Shown here piece by piece: positions 37,388 to 46,555 of a stretch of 64,000 bases of DNA (position 1 is the stretch's first letter; every line of letters starts with the position of its first letter). This DNA is from Denitratisoma sp. DHT3. Lineage in GTDB: Bacteria; Pseudomonadota; Gammaproteobacteria; Burkholderiales; Rhodocyclaceae. The position numbers were made by a program, and so were the translations under genes. The stretch lies in the NCBI RefSeq assembly GCF_007833355.1, contig NZ_CP020914.1, positions 2,156,047-2,220,046 on the forward strand. Reading direction: 5' to 3'. Under the pieces are notes generated by a model. That model was not told where the DNA came from and made no database searches. It saw nothing but the letters and a program-made list of their open reading frames with translations.

Positions 37388-38635
37388 TCACCTCACCAGG
37401 TGCCGTATTTCATCATAATTGCCGCGCAATATCGCCACGACATCGCCATCGATGGCATTTTCGCAGGCCATCTGGTCGAGAACGGCGATCGCGCGGGCCT
37501 GCTCCATCCCCTTGCGATAGGGCCGCTCTTCGGTGATGGCGGCGAAAATATCGGCGACGGCGACGATGCGCGAACCCAGCGGCACGTCCGTGTGCTGGTA
37601 GGGGTAGCCGCGTCCGTCGAGACGCTCGTGGTGCAAGGCCGCCCAGGTGTTGACCGTTTCCAGGCCGGGCACGGTCGAAAGGATCTGATGCGTGTAGTAG
37701 GGGTGCTGCTTCACGACGAGCAATTCCTCCGGCGTCAGTTTGTCGGGCTTGTGCAGGATGGCCGGCGGTACCGCGAGTTTGCCGATGTCGTGCAGGTGGC
37801 CGGCGATGCGCAGGAGCTTGGCCTGCTCGACCGAGAATCCGAGGTGCGCCCCCAGCCCCTCGGAAACCAGCGCCACGCTCAGCGAGTGCGTCGCCGTGAA
37901 TGGCGTGAAGAAGTCGACGATCTTGCCGAAAATGCCGGACAGCTTGATCAGGGCTTCGAGGTCGAGTTCCAGCTCGCTGTGTCCGAAACGGCGGTGGATG
38001 GTGAATTCCTTGTGTTTATTGACGATGTCGAGCCAGAACGATTCCTTCCCGGACACCGTCTGAAAGGCCGCGGCGACTTCCGGATGGAAACGCTTGCCGC
38101 TGTCGAGGGCGACCCGCTCCCGAATGTCGCGCGCCTGCGCCAGGACATAACCGGCCGGGTCGGGCAGGATGGCGACGCGATCGGCCAGATGCAGAATTGC
38201 CGACAGCAGGGGGACTTCCTCCCCCGTGAATTCCTGCCCGCGTCCGAAATTCCATTCGACATGATGGAAGCAGATCGCTCGCGCCGCCGCGTCGAAAGGC
38301 AGGAACTCCCTCAGCATGCCGCGACCGACGAAACCGTGCGCATGGATGTTTTCAAGCAGCGTGGCCTCGTCGATGTGATAGTTCCGCAAGGCTTCGCCGA
38401 GCAGATGCAGCCGGCTCGACGACGAAACCGTGCCGACATCGTGCAAGGCCCCGGCAATGAGCACGGTCTGAACGTCCTCGTCAGGGAGCCCCAGTTCTTC
38501 GGCCAGGCAGCAGGCGATATAGGCGACACGCATGTGATGGTCGCCGATGGCGGGATGAAGCAGGTCGAGTGCGCGCGACAGGCCCAGCACCATGTCGAAG
38601 AGTTTTACCCGATACCTCGTGGCCTGATTGGGCAT
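37388..38635 (-). CDS. HD-GYP domain phosphodiesterase with two HD modules
   Basis: Predicted cyclic-di-GMP phosphodiesterase (415 aa from the ATG at 38635, GGAG 9 bases upstream). The N-terminal module has IGDHHMRVAYIACCLAEELG and AGALHDVGTV but no GYP motif. The C-terminal module is a full HD-GYP with HLHDIGKLAVP and HHERLDGRGYPY. No receiver or membrane domain is present. Together with the neighbouring CZB receptor it may link a chemical signal to c-di-GMP; this is inference. Confidence 0.85.
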   Translation of the reverse strand: MPNQATRYRVKLFDMVLGLSRALDLLHPAIGDHHMRVAYIACCLAEELGLPDEDVQTVLIAGALHDVGTVSSSSRLHLLGEALRNYHIDEATLLENIHAHGFVGRGMLREFLPFDAAARAICFHHVEWNFGRGQEFTGEEVPLLSAILHLADRVAILPDPAGYVLAQARDIRERVALDSGKRFHPEVAAAFQTVSGKESFWLDIVNKHKEFTIHRRFGHSELELDLEALIKLSGIFGKIVDFFTPFTATHSLSVALVSEGLGAHLGFSVEQAKLLRIAGHLHDIGKLAVPPAILHKPDKLTPEELLVVKQHPYYTHQILSTVPGLETVNTWAALHHERLDGRGYPYQHTDVPLGSRIVAVADIFAAITEERPYRKGMEQARAIAVLDQMACENAIDGDVVAILRGNYDEIRHLVR

Positions 38636-38799
38636 TTTCGTGGTCTCCTGAATCGCCCTGCCGGCGGGGTATGGCAATGTACCACAAAATGCCAAAGGAA
38701 TAAATGAAGCAAAGGCCGGCGGAAGCGAGGTCGACGCCAGTTGCGCAATCGATCGTTCTTCTTCTGTGGTCTCCGTGCCCTCTGCGGCCAATCGAGGTT

Positions 38800-40176
38800 T
38801 TAAGGTTCAATCCGCCCCGACGCGGCGGCGTGCGCCCGGCGTTCCGTCGCGGCCAGACTCAGCAGCGCGGCGGCTAGAGCCAGGGACAGATTCGCCAGCC
38901 CACCGCTCCAGTAACCGTTGGTGAAATTGGCTGCGAGATAGGTCAAGAGGGTGGCGAAGACCGTCGCCACGAAGGCGCTGACGGCATCCGAACCCGGCGT
39001 CCGTGCACGCCGCAGCAGCGGGAGGCCCTCCCGGATCAGGGCCAGCCAGAACGCGGCCACCAGCAGCAGGCCGACGGCGCCGATCTCGAACAGCACCTGC
39101 AGGAAATAATTGTGCGGATTGACCCGCCCGTAGCTCGCCAGGCCCTGCGTCGGCAGGTAGTACGCCGCCAGGTCGGGGGCCGCGCGCCAGCGCTGGGCGA
39201 AACCGCCATCATTGATGGCCCAGGCGAGCTTCTTCCAGCCGTAGCCGTAGCCGGTCCAGGGTCGTTCCCGGATCACCTGCCAGGCGCCGTCCCAGACGCT
39301 CAGGCGCAGGCTGAGTCCCTCATTGGTGACATAGGTCTGCGACGACAGCAGGCTGTCGTAGTTGAAACGATCTCCCAGCGGGGAGAGCACGATCGCCAGG
39401 AAAACCGCGCCGATGACCAGTCCGCCGCGCAGCGCGAGGCGACGGCCGCGACAGAACAGCAGCAGCGCCAGGGCGCCGCCGGCACTCGCCAGCAGCGGGC
39501 TGCGGGAGCCGTATAGCGCCACCAGCGCAATGCCGACCACCAGCAACGCGGCGCCGCCGGCGCGCCACCAGCGCCCCTGGGCGCGGGTCAGCAGCCAGCC
39601 CAGCAACAGCGGCAAATAGTAGCCGCCCTTGTTGCCGTAGCCGCTCCACCAGCTATCGTGGGCATATTCCCGATCACCCAGGCCGCGCGCCGAGATCAGG
39701 GTCGCGGCATCGCCCACCGACAGCGCGCTCAGCAACGCGAAGCCGGCCAAGGCCGCCAGCACCAGGCGCCAGGCATCCGCCGCCGAACGCACCAGGACCA
39801 GGGCCGCGACGAACAGCGCGCCCTGCATCAACAAGTCCTGACGCATCGCCACCAGGCTGTCCGCCGGATAGGGGCCGCAGACCGATACCAGCAGCATCCA
39901 GCCCAGCAGCAGCAGGGCGATGCGGACCGCCGGAGAGGCGGGGAGGCGGACGGCGCGCCGCCGGACTCCGCGCAGCGCCAGCGCGCCAAGCACCCCCAGC
40001 AGGACGACCAGGGCCAGCCAGCGCAACGCGCCCAACTGGTTGAAGGGCTGCAGGAACAGCAGCAGTTGGAGCGCACCGCGCCCCAGCCGCTCCGGCCATC
40101 CGCCACCGGTGGGCATGGCGGTCAGCGCGGCCCGGCCACGGCACCGCCAGCGTTCCAGAGGGTTCATGAGGCTCAT
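38800..40176 (-). CDS. O-antigen ligase family protein (WaaL/Wzy-like)
   Basis: Inner-membrane protein (458 aa, about 12 spans) predicted to join O-antigen or another glycan to lipid A-core. The large periplasmic loop contains RPWTGYGYGWKKLAW and NPHNYFLQVLFEIGAVGLLL, the family region with the catalytic-loop Arg and His. The start overlaps the stop of the GT9 gene by 4 bp and it is the last gene of the glycan cluster. A Wzy polymerase role cannot be excluded. Confidence 0.82.
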   Translation of the reverse strand: MSLMNPLERWRCRGRAALTAMPTGGGWPERLGRGALQLLLFLQPFNQLGALRWLALVVLLGVLGALALRGVRRRAVRLPASPAVRIALLLLGWMLLVSVCGPYPADSLVAMRQDLLMQGALFVAALVLVRSAADAWRLVLAALAGFALLSALSVGDAATLISARGLGDREYAHDSWWSGYGNKGGYYLPLLLGWLLTRAQGRWWRAGGAALLVVGIALVALYGSRSPLLASAGGALALLLFCRGRRLALRGGLVIGAVFLAIVLSPLGDRFNYDSLLSSQTYVTNEGLSLRLSVWDGAWQVIRERPWTGYGYGWKKLAWAINDGGFAQRWRAAPDLAAYYLPTQGLASYGRVNPHNYFLQVLFEIGAVGLLLVAAFWLALIREGLPLLRRARTPGSDAVSAFVATVFATLLTYLAANFTNGYWSGGLANLSLALAAALLSLAATERRAHAAASGRIEP

Positions 40177-41339
40177 CGACGCGGCCGGCTCAGCACCCGC
40201 TCGACGGCGGCGACGATCTCGTCGTCCGTAATCAGCCGAATGCAGTCATGCGTCCCCGTCGCGCAGCGGTAGGGCGCGCGGAAGATGTGGGCGCAGGGCG
40301 CGCAGGGCAGCGGTTTTTGCAGGATGACGCTGGCCGGCAGCAGGGGGCGGGTCTCCTGCATGTTGCACGGCCCGGCGACCGAAACCAGCGGCGTCCCCAC
40401 CGCGTCGGCCATGTAGGTGATGCCGGAGTCCACGCCCAGATAGGCGTCCAGCCGCTGCAACAGGGCCGGCATCTGCTCCAGCGCGAGCGCACCGCACAGG
40501 TTGCGCACGCGCGGGCTGCCGTCCAGCAGCGCCAGGATTTCCTCGCCCTGGGCGTGGTCGGACGTGGCGCCGATCAGCGCCAGCGCCAGCTCCGGCCGCG
40601 CCGCCAGCAACTGCGCGGCGACGGCGGCGATGCGGCGGCTGCCCAGCTCCTTGAGCTTGTTGGCGCTGCTGACGCCGATGCCCAGCACCTGCCCGCCCGC
40701 CGGCGACAGATCGGCGACCAGCGTGGCAACCAGCGCCTGCGCGTCCGACGCGGCGAACACTTCCTTGTCGAGGGTGGCGCCGCTCACGCCCAACCGCGCC
40801 ACCAGGTCGAGGTAGGTCTCCATGATCAGCCGGTCGCCGCGATGCGCCGCCGTGGCCGTCCACAGGCCGCAGGCGAGGCGATAGGTGGTGCCGATGAAAT
40901 TCGGCCGCACCGCCAGACGGATCGGCACCCCCGCCCAGAGGGTGGCCAGCGGATAGGCCAGGCCGGCGTTCAGGCAGACCACCGCGTCGTAGTCGCCGGC
41001 GGCGATCGTCGCCGCCAGGCGGCGCTTGCCCGCCAGGCCCTTCAAGGCGGCGGGCGGAAACTCGCGCACCGCGGCGACATGCGGGTTGAGGCGGAACAGC
41101 GGCGCGGTCAGCGGACTGGCCAGCACATGCACTTCGACGCCGCGTCCATCAATGTCCGCATCCGTCCGCAGGCCCTCGTCGATGGCCCGCAGCACCGGCG
41201 TCGAGCAGATCGCATCGCCGATCTTGGCCAGCTGGATCACCAGCACCCGACGCACGGGACCACGTCGCAGCCGCGCCCACAACCGCGCCCGAAACACCAG
41301 CAGCGGCCAGGCCAGCCAGGTCAGCAGCAACTGGATCAC
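40173..41339 (-). CDS. Glycosyltransferase family 9 (heptosyltransferase-like)
   Basis: GT9 enzyme (388 aa) transferring ADP-heptose-type sugars to the LPS core. The N-terminal domain has VLVIQLAKIGDAICSTPVLRAI, the C-terminal domain LDAYLGVDSGITYMADAVGTPLVSVAGP, the GT9 nucleotide-sugar site. A C-terminal Cys group (PLPCAPCAHIF...RCATGTHDC) is typical of some members. The GTG start at 41339 overlaps the upstream GT4 stop (GTGA); the longer open frame is a shadow. Confidence 0.88.
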   Translation of the reverse strand: MIQLLLTWLAWPLLVFRARLWARLRRGPVRRVLVIQLAKIGDAICSTPVLRAIDEGLRTDADIDGRGVEVHVLASPLTAPLFRLNPHVAAVREFPPAALKGLAGKRRLAATIAAGDYDAVVCLNAGLAYPLATLWAGVPIRLAVRPNFIGTTYRLACGLWTATAAHRGDRLIMETYLDLVARLGVSGATLDKEVFAASDAQALVATLVADLSPAGGQVLGIGVSSANKLKELGSRRIAAVAAQLLAARPELALALIGATSDHAQGEEILALLDGSPRVRNLCGALALEQMPALLQRLDAYLGVDSGITYMADAVGTPLVSVAGPCNMQETRPLLPASVILQKPLPCAPCAHIFRAPYRCATGTHDCIRLITDDEIVAAVERVLSRPRR

Positions 41340-42547
41340 GCCACGGCTCCAGCCAGGTGGGCTTCGACGCCGGCCACGTAGTGCTCGATGGAGAAATCCG
41401 CCAGCACCACCTGCCGCCCCGCTTCGCCCATGCGCTGCCGCACTGCGGCGTCGCCCAGCAGCGTCTCCAGCCGCTGCGCCAGTTGACGGACGTCGCCGTA
41501 GGGGTAGAGCAGGCCGGTGCGCCCGTCCTGCACCAGCTCCCGCGAGCCGACCACGTCGCTGGCGATGACCGGCTTGGACAGCAGCATCGCTTCGAGGATG
41601 ACGCGCGGCAGGCCCTCCTTGGCCGAGGCCAGCACCAGGATGTCCATCGCCGCCACCCATGGGAGCGGCGCCGCCTGGAAGCCGGCGAAGGTGATCGCGT
41701 CCTCCAGCTTCAGCTCGCGCGCCTGCGCCTCCAGGGCCGCCCGCTCTGGGCCGTCGCCCACCAGCAGAAGATGGAAGCGCGGCGCACCGCACTCGCGCGC
41801 GCGCGCGCGCACCAGGGCCGCGGCCTGCAACAGATCGTGGTTGGCCTTGCGCCGCACCAGGGAGCCGACGCTGCCGATCACGATCGCGCCCGGCACCAGG
41901 CCGGCCTCACGGCTCAGATCGACCGGGACCGGCGCCGGCTGGCGGCCGTCGATGGCGTTATGCACCACCGAGCACAACTCGGGCCGCACCCCCTGGCGCA
42001 CCAGGGAGTCGCGCACGCCCGCCGACACGCAGATCACCTGCGCGGCGATGCGATTCACCGTGGCGACCTCCGCCGCCAGCAGGGTGGCCTCGATCCGGCA
42101 GTGCTGCACCACCGGCACGCGCGCCAGCTCGCCGGCGAGATAGCCCTCCTGGTTGGAGGACGGCTGGTTGTTGAGATACAGCAGGTCGAAACCGCCTTCC
42201 TCCAGCCGGCGGGCGATGCGCCGCGCCAGCGGCAGGATGCGCCAGCATCTTTCGACTTGATGCAGGAAGCGGCGGCGCCAGCCCGGCAGGGGCGTCAGGA
42301 TCAGGCGCCCGAGTTCCTTGACCAGCTTGGCCCATTTCGGCTGCGTCGGCGGCGACATCACCTCGAAGGGGATGCCGAGCGCCGCCAGCCGGGCGCCGAT
42401 GGTCTCGCCGCTGCCGCCCAGGTAGTCGCGGTAGAAGCACACGGTGATGCGGAAGCGCGCACGGTCGATCCGCTTCAGCAGTTCCAGCATGCTGTTGGTG
42501 CCGCCGCCCCATTCCTTGCCGCTGTCGAGGAGAAGGATGTTTTTCAT
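41336..42547 (-). CDS. Glycosyltransferase family 4
   Basis: GT-B fold retaining glycosyltransferase (403 aa). The N-terminal domain starts KNILLLDSGKEWGGGTNSML. The C-terminal donor site has IGSVGSLVRRKANHDLL and SAKEGLPRVILEAMLLSKPVIASDVVGSREL with the E-x7-E motif. Donor and acceptor are unknown. It is flanked by two GT9 genes with 4-bp overlaps on both sides. Confidence 0.88.
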   Translation of the reverse strand: MKNILLLDSGKEWGGGTNSMLELLKRIDRARFRITVCFYRDYLGGSGETIGARLAALGIPFEVMSPPTQPKWAKLVKELGRLILTPLPGWRRRFLHQVERCWRILPLARRIARRLEEGGFDLLYLNNQPSSNQEGYLAGELARVPVVQHCRIEATLLAAEVATVNRIAAQVICVSAGVRDSLVRQGVRPELCSVVHNAIDGRQPAPVPVDLSREAGLVPGAIVIGSVGSLVRRKANHDLLQAAALVRARARECGAPRFHLLLVGDGPERAALEAQARELKLEDAITFAGFQAAPLPWVAAMDILVLASAKEGLPRVILEAMLLSKPVIASDVVGSRELVQDGRTGLLYPYGDVRQLAQRLETLLGDAAVRQRMGEAGRQVVLADFSIEHYVAGVEAHLAGAVA

Positions 42548-43668
42548 GCCCCGCTTCCCGCGTCGAGCCGCGCCAGCACCGCCTGTTCCACCGAGTCCAC
42601 GTCGATGCGGCGCATGCCCTCCTGGTCCTGGGACTTGGAAGTGACATCGCGCTCATAGGGCCGATGGATCACGGTATGGCACTCAGGATCATGGGCGGCG
42701 CCCGAGACCGCGGGATTCGAGACGGCGAACAGGCCCACCGTCGGCACGCCCATCGCCACCGCCACGTGCAGCGTGCCGGTATCGCCGCTCACCACCAGAT
42801 CGAGGGCGGCCACCAGCGACGGCAGGGCCTCGATCGGCAGCGCGCCGGCGGCCACCCGCGCCGCCGGGCCGATGGCATCGGCAATGCGGCGGCAGCGCTC
42901 CGCTTCGTCGGGAGAACCGAGGAGTACGAACATCGCATTCGGATGGCGGACAAGTAGACGCCGCGCGAGGTCGACGAAATGTTCCTCCGGCCACATCCGC
43001 GCCCGGCTCGACGCGCCGGACTGGAAGCCGATCCGTGGCGCGGAACCGCGCCCCTCCCCCAGCCATTCGGCGACCCGCCGCTCCATCGCCGGCGGCCGTG
43101 GCAGGCTCATCCGCACACCAGCGGACGATGGGGACGACGCTCCCACCAAACGCGCCACCGCGAGACGCTGATCGAGGCCATGCCGAAAGGCGTCGCGGCC
43201 GACCAGGGGCTCGGCGTTCGAGAGCAGGAAGCGGAAGTCGTTGGCGTTCGGCAGCTTGAAGACGAAACGCGCGCCGGACAGGTAGGCCAGCGGCGTCGCC
43301 TGGGGTTCGTTGCCATGGAGGACCAGCGCCAGATCGCAGCGATAGCCGCGCAGGCTGCGCACGGTGGCAAGGAATCCCCGGTAGCCGCCCTGGTAGGCGA
43401 CCACGTCGTCCAGCGCCGGGTGGTGGCCGAACAGTCTGACGTAGGCGCGATGGATCAGCGCGACGATGCGGGCGTCCGGATAGCGTGCTCGCACGGCATT
43501 CATCGCCGCCGTGGACATCACCGTGTCGCCCAGGGCCGTGGATGAGATCAGCAGGATCGAGCGCACGCCGGCCGGATCGAAGGCCGCGGCCGACGCATCG
43601 CGCCGGTCCAGTCGCTTGGCCAGCCGCAGTACGCCGCGGAGCAGGGATTCGCGCAGGCGGAGTCGCAC
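42544..43668 (-). CDS. Glycosyltransferase family 9 (heptosyltransferase-like)
   Basis: Second GT9 gene of the cluster (374 aa). SILLISSTALGDTVMSTAAMNAVR at the N-terminus and DLVVSGDTGTLHVAVAMGVPTVGLF at the C-terminus are the family sites. The start is taken as the GTG at 43668, 5 bp after the upstream methyltransferase stop; upstream codons in frame are shadow. The stop overlaps the GT4 start (ATGA). Confidence 0.86.
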   Translation of the reverse strand: MRLRLRESLLRGVLRLAKRLDRRDASAAAFDPAGVRSILLISSTALGDTVMSTAAMNAVRARYPDARIVALIHRAYVRLFGHHPALDDVVAYQGGYRGFLATVRSLRGYRCDLALVLHGNEPQATPLAYLSGARFVFKLPNANDFRFLLSNAEPLVGRDAFRHGLDQRLAVARLVGASSPSSAGVRMSLPRPPAMERRVAEWLGEGRGSAPRIGFQSGASSRARMWPEEHFVDLARRLLVRHPNAMFVLLGSPDEAERCRRIADAIGPAARVAAGALPIEALPSLVAALDLVVSGDTGTLHVAVAMGVPTVGLFAVSNPAVSGAAHDPECHTVIHRPYERDVTSKSQDQEGMRRIDVDSVEQAVLARLDAGSGA

Positions 43669-43673
43669 GCTGG

Positions 43674-44588
43674 TCAGGCCCCGGGGCGTCGCAGCCCCAC
43701 CGGCAGTTCGCGGGAGCGCAGACCGAGGCGGCCGGCGAGCCACTTGAACGCCCCGCCGATCTTGCGGCGCGCGCCCAGCCGCAACAGTTCGCGGGGATAG
43801 GGCGCAAGACCGCAGTCGCGCAACAGACGCTCGGCGGAGCGCGGGTTGTAGTAGACGATGTGGCCGACCGGACGGACATAGCCCCAACCGTGAAGGTCGG
43901 CGATCTCGTCGGTATTGCCGGTGGTATAGAAGAACAGGCCGCCCGGTTTCAGTTGCCGCGCGATCTGCATCACGGCAAGTTTGGGATCGTAGAGATGTTC
44001 GAGCACTTCGCGCATGAATACGCCATCGAACGGCGCGTCGGCCTCGTAGGTCTCCAGCTCGCTGTGCACCGCCTGAAGTCCCAGGGAACGCAGATGTTCC
44101 ACGGCGAAGGCCGAGGGGTCGAGGGCGACGATGTCGGCTTCGGGGTGATGCTCCCTCACCGCCTGGGCAAACAGGCCGAGACCGGCGCCGGCATCCAGAA
44201 TGCGCGGCGCGGGCTTGCCGATCCTCGCCCGCATCAGCTCGTAGTACTTGACGTACATGCGCTTCAGTTCGGCCAGGCGCTCGGCGCTGTCGTAATTGGC
44301 AAGGTAATTGGTGTCGCTGTCCCAATTCTCGCCCTTGTAATAGGAATCCGCGTAGAGGTCGTGCAAGTGCTTGCGGGCGACCCGCGGATTGACGAAATGG
44401 GCAGTGCAGTCCGCGCAGCGGTGAATGTCGAAGCCGATCTCGAGGAAATCGTCGCGCTTGGAGAAGGCGAAGGCCGTTGCGTCGCTGCCGCAGACCGGAC
44501 AGTGATCGAGGGTTTCGAACGTGAGGATGCGGCGCAGGTAATCGCGCGGACATTCACCTGCGGCGGGTTGGGACGTCTCGTTCTGCAT
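43674..44588 (-). CDS. Class I SAM methyltransferase with N-terminal zinc ribbon
   Basis: Predicted sugar or glycan methyltransferase (304 aa). The N-terminal HCPVCGSDATAF and HRCADCTAHFVNP make a four-Cys zinc ribbon, common in methyltransferases of polysaccharide clusters. The SAM site ILDAGAGLGLFAQAVREHHP and the MREVLEHLYDP motif follow. The ATG at 44588 is chosen; it lies 13 bp after the deacetylase gene. Confidence 0.87.
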   Translation of the reverse strand: MQNETSQPAAGECPRDYLRRILTFETLDHCPVCGSDATAFAFSKRDDFLEIGFDIHRCADCTAHFVNPRVARKHLHDLYADSYYKGENWDSDTNYLANYDSAERLAELKRMYVKYYELMRARIGKPAPRILDAGAGLGLFAQAVREHHPEADIVALDPSAFAVEHLRSLGLQAVHSELETYEADAPFDGVFMREVLEHLYDPKLAVMQIARQLKPGGLFFYTTGNTDEIADLHGWGYVRPVGHIVYYNPRSAERLLRDCGLAPYPRELLRLGARRKIGGAFKWLAGRLGLRSRELPVGLRRPGA

Positions 44589-44601
44589 AATGGGCGGTGC
44601 G

Positions 44602-45396
44602 TCAGGAAACCGCCGCGTAAGCGGCTGCCAGCAACGGCCGGCGGTAGAGCCACAGGCGCGACGGCAGCCAGCGGCCGGCGCGGTCCTTGGTGACGATGCG
44701 GGGAATCCGCAGCGGATCGGTGCCCGCAAGGCAGGTGCCCTTTTCCACCGTGTAGAGATGGTCGAAGCCGGCCTGGCGCGCGACCGCGATGTAGTCGTCG
44801 CCGTAGTAGCCCTGGGGCCAGCACAGGTGGCCGGAGACGGCGCCCAGGCGCTGGCGCAGGGCGTCCCGCGACTGCGCCAGGTCCTCGGCCAGCCGCAGCC
44901 GCCGCGCCGCCGGATCGGCGATCTGGCGGTCCCAGCGGGTATGCGTGTGAGTGTGGGAGTGGAATTCGAAGCTGCCGGCGCCGGCCATCGCCTCCACCTC
45001 GCTCCAGCGCAGCATCACGTCGTCGGCCCGCCCCGCGCCGATGCGCTCCATGCAGGTCCGGTGATCGGGTGCGTCGCCTCCCGTCCGCGCCGGGCCGTCG
45101 CCGAGCCGACCGGTGATCAGGAACAGCACCGCCGTGAAACCAAATTCGCGCAGCACCGGATGGGCGTGGAGGTAGTTGTCCAGATAGCCGTCGTCGAAGG
45201 TGATCACCACGCTCTTCGCCGGCAGCGGCCGACCAGCGAGAAACGCCGCCAAGTCGGCGCAGCCCACGCTGCGGTAACCGCGCGCGGCCAACCCCGCGAT
45301 CTGGTCGCGGAAGGTCTGCGGCGAGACCGTCACCAGCCCCGGATTCGGCGAGACATGGTGGTACATCAATACCGGCAGGGCGCGGGCGGTGGCCAT
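44602..45396 (-). CDS. Polysaccharide deacetylase family protein
   Basis: NodB-homology deacetylase (264 aa), carbohydrate esterase 4. It starts with LPVLMYHHVSPNPG. The TFDDGYLDNYLHAHPVL motif holds the catalytic and metal-binding Asp, and FHSHTHTHTRWD the metal-binding His pair. No signal peptide is evident, so it probably acts on a lipid- or nucleotide-linked sugar in the cytoplasm or is exported without a classical signal. Confidence 0.87.
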   Translation of the reverse strand: MATARALPVLMYHHVSPNPGLVTVSPQTFRDQIAGLAARGYRSVGCADLAAFLAGRPLPAKSVVITFDDGYLDNYLHAHPVLREFGFTAVLFLITGRLGDGPARTGGDAPDHRTCMERIGAGRADDVMLRWSEVEAMAGAGSFEFHSHTHTHTRWDRQIADPAARRLRLAEDLAQSRDALRQRLGAVSGHLCWPQGYYGDDYIAVARQAGFDHLYTVEKGTCLAGTDPLRIPRIVTKDRAGRWLPSRLWLYRRPLLAAAYAAVS

Positions 45397-45406
45397 GGCG
45401 ATGCGT

Positions 45407-46555
45407 TCAGGACACCCGGTCCAGGAGGCGCCGGTAGCACTCGACCATGCCGGCCACCATCACCTCCCGCGAATAGCGTTCGCGGATGCGGCTTTGCGCC
45501 GCCGCACCCATCGCCTGGCGGCGTACCGGGTCGGCGAGCAGCTCGCTGATCGCGGCGGCGATCGCCGCGCTGTCGTTCACCGGCACCAGGAGGCCGCTGA
45601 CACCGTCGGCCACCACTTCCGGCACGCCGTCGACGCGGGTCGCCACCGTCGGCAGGCCCATCGCGCCGGCTTCCATGAAGGCCGTGCCGAGGGCCTCCTG
45701 GTGGGTGGGCAGGACGAACAGGTCGAGGGCTTGCAGCACATTCACCACGTCGCGGCGCAGGCCCAGCAGATGGACCCGTCCATCCAGGCCGAGTTCGGCG
45801 ATGCGGGCCTTGAGATTCTCCATTTGCGGGCCGTCGCCGGCGAAGACGAAATGGGTCTGGGGAAAGTACGCCAGCACCGCGGGGATCGCTTCCAGCAGTT
45901 CCGCGTGACCTTTCTTGCGGCGCAGGATGGCGACGGTGCCGACCAACGGCGCGTCGGCGGGAATCCCCAGTTCCGCGCGCAGGCCGGGAACGGCCGGATC
46001 GGCCACGTAGCGCGAGAGGTCGATCCCGGTCGGCACCGCCGACACCTGCTGGCGCGGCACGCCGGCGCTGACCAGGTAGTCGCCGACGAAGTTGCTGACC
46101 GCCACCACGTGGTCGGGCAGCACCGCATAGCCCAGGCGCGAGGTGATCGGCAGCGCCAGGTGGCGCGTGCGCACGATGCGCGGCCGAGGACGACGGTTCG
46201 GGTCCAGGCCAACCATGCCCAGACTCAGACTGCGCGCGGCGAAACCCGCCACCTGGGTGTCGCGGCCGCTGTGGGTGTTGACCACATCGACCCCGCGCTG
46301 CTGCATCAGGCGGCGCAGCCGCAGGATGCCGGGCAGGTCCAGGGCGTTGCGCATCGGTACTTCGTAGGCGGTGAAGCCGGCCTCGCGCGCCCGGCCGACC
46401 AGGCGCGCGCCGGGCTGGCAGGCCACCAGCGCGGTGTGGCCGAGGTCGCGCAGCCCCAGCATCTCGTTGAGAATGCGGTTCTCCTGGCCGCCCCAGCCGA
46501 GGGAGGATTCCGTGTGCAGGACGGTGAGAGGGGAGGTGGACGAGGCGGACATCAT
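45407..46555 (-). CDS. Glycosyltransferase family 4
   Basis: GT-B glycosyltransferase (382 aa). VLHTESSLGWGGQENRILNEM at the start, VGTVAILRRKKGHAELL and HQEALGTAFMEAGAMGLPTVATRV at the donor site. The ATG at 46555 overlaps the msbA stop by 4 bp. Donor sugar unknown; the opening GWGGQE resembles LPS core transferases. Confidence 0.87.
   Translation of the reverse strand: MMSASSTSPLTVLHTESSLGWGGQENRILNEMLGLRDLGHTALVACQPGARLVGRAREAGFTAYEVPMRNALDLPGILRLRRLMQQRGVDVVNTHSGRDTQVAGFAARSLSLGMVGLDPNRRPRPRIVRTRHLALPITSRLGYAVLPDHVVAVSNFVGDYLVSAGVPRQQVSAVPTGIDLSRYVADPAVPGLRAELGIPADAPLVGTVAILRRKKGHAELLEAIPAVLAYFPQTHFVFAGDGPQMENLKARIAELGLDGRVHLLGLRRDVVNVLQALDLFVLPTHQEALGTAFMEAGAMGLPTVATRVDGVPEVVADGVSGLLVPVNDSAAIAAAISELLADPVRRQAMGAAAQSRIRERYSREVMVAGMVECYRRLLDRVS

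Noticed and set aside
41792..41818. CGCG tandem run at the GT4 gene
   Set aside because: A short CG-dinucleotide run inside the coding sequence; reading frame stays intact and no phase-variable pattern is evident.
42544..44553. Apparent 669-aa methyltransferase-GT9 fusion
   Set aside because: The upstream part is shadow of the methyltransferase gene; the GT9 N-terminus begins at the GTG at 43668.
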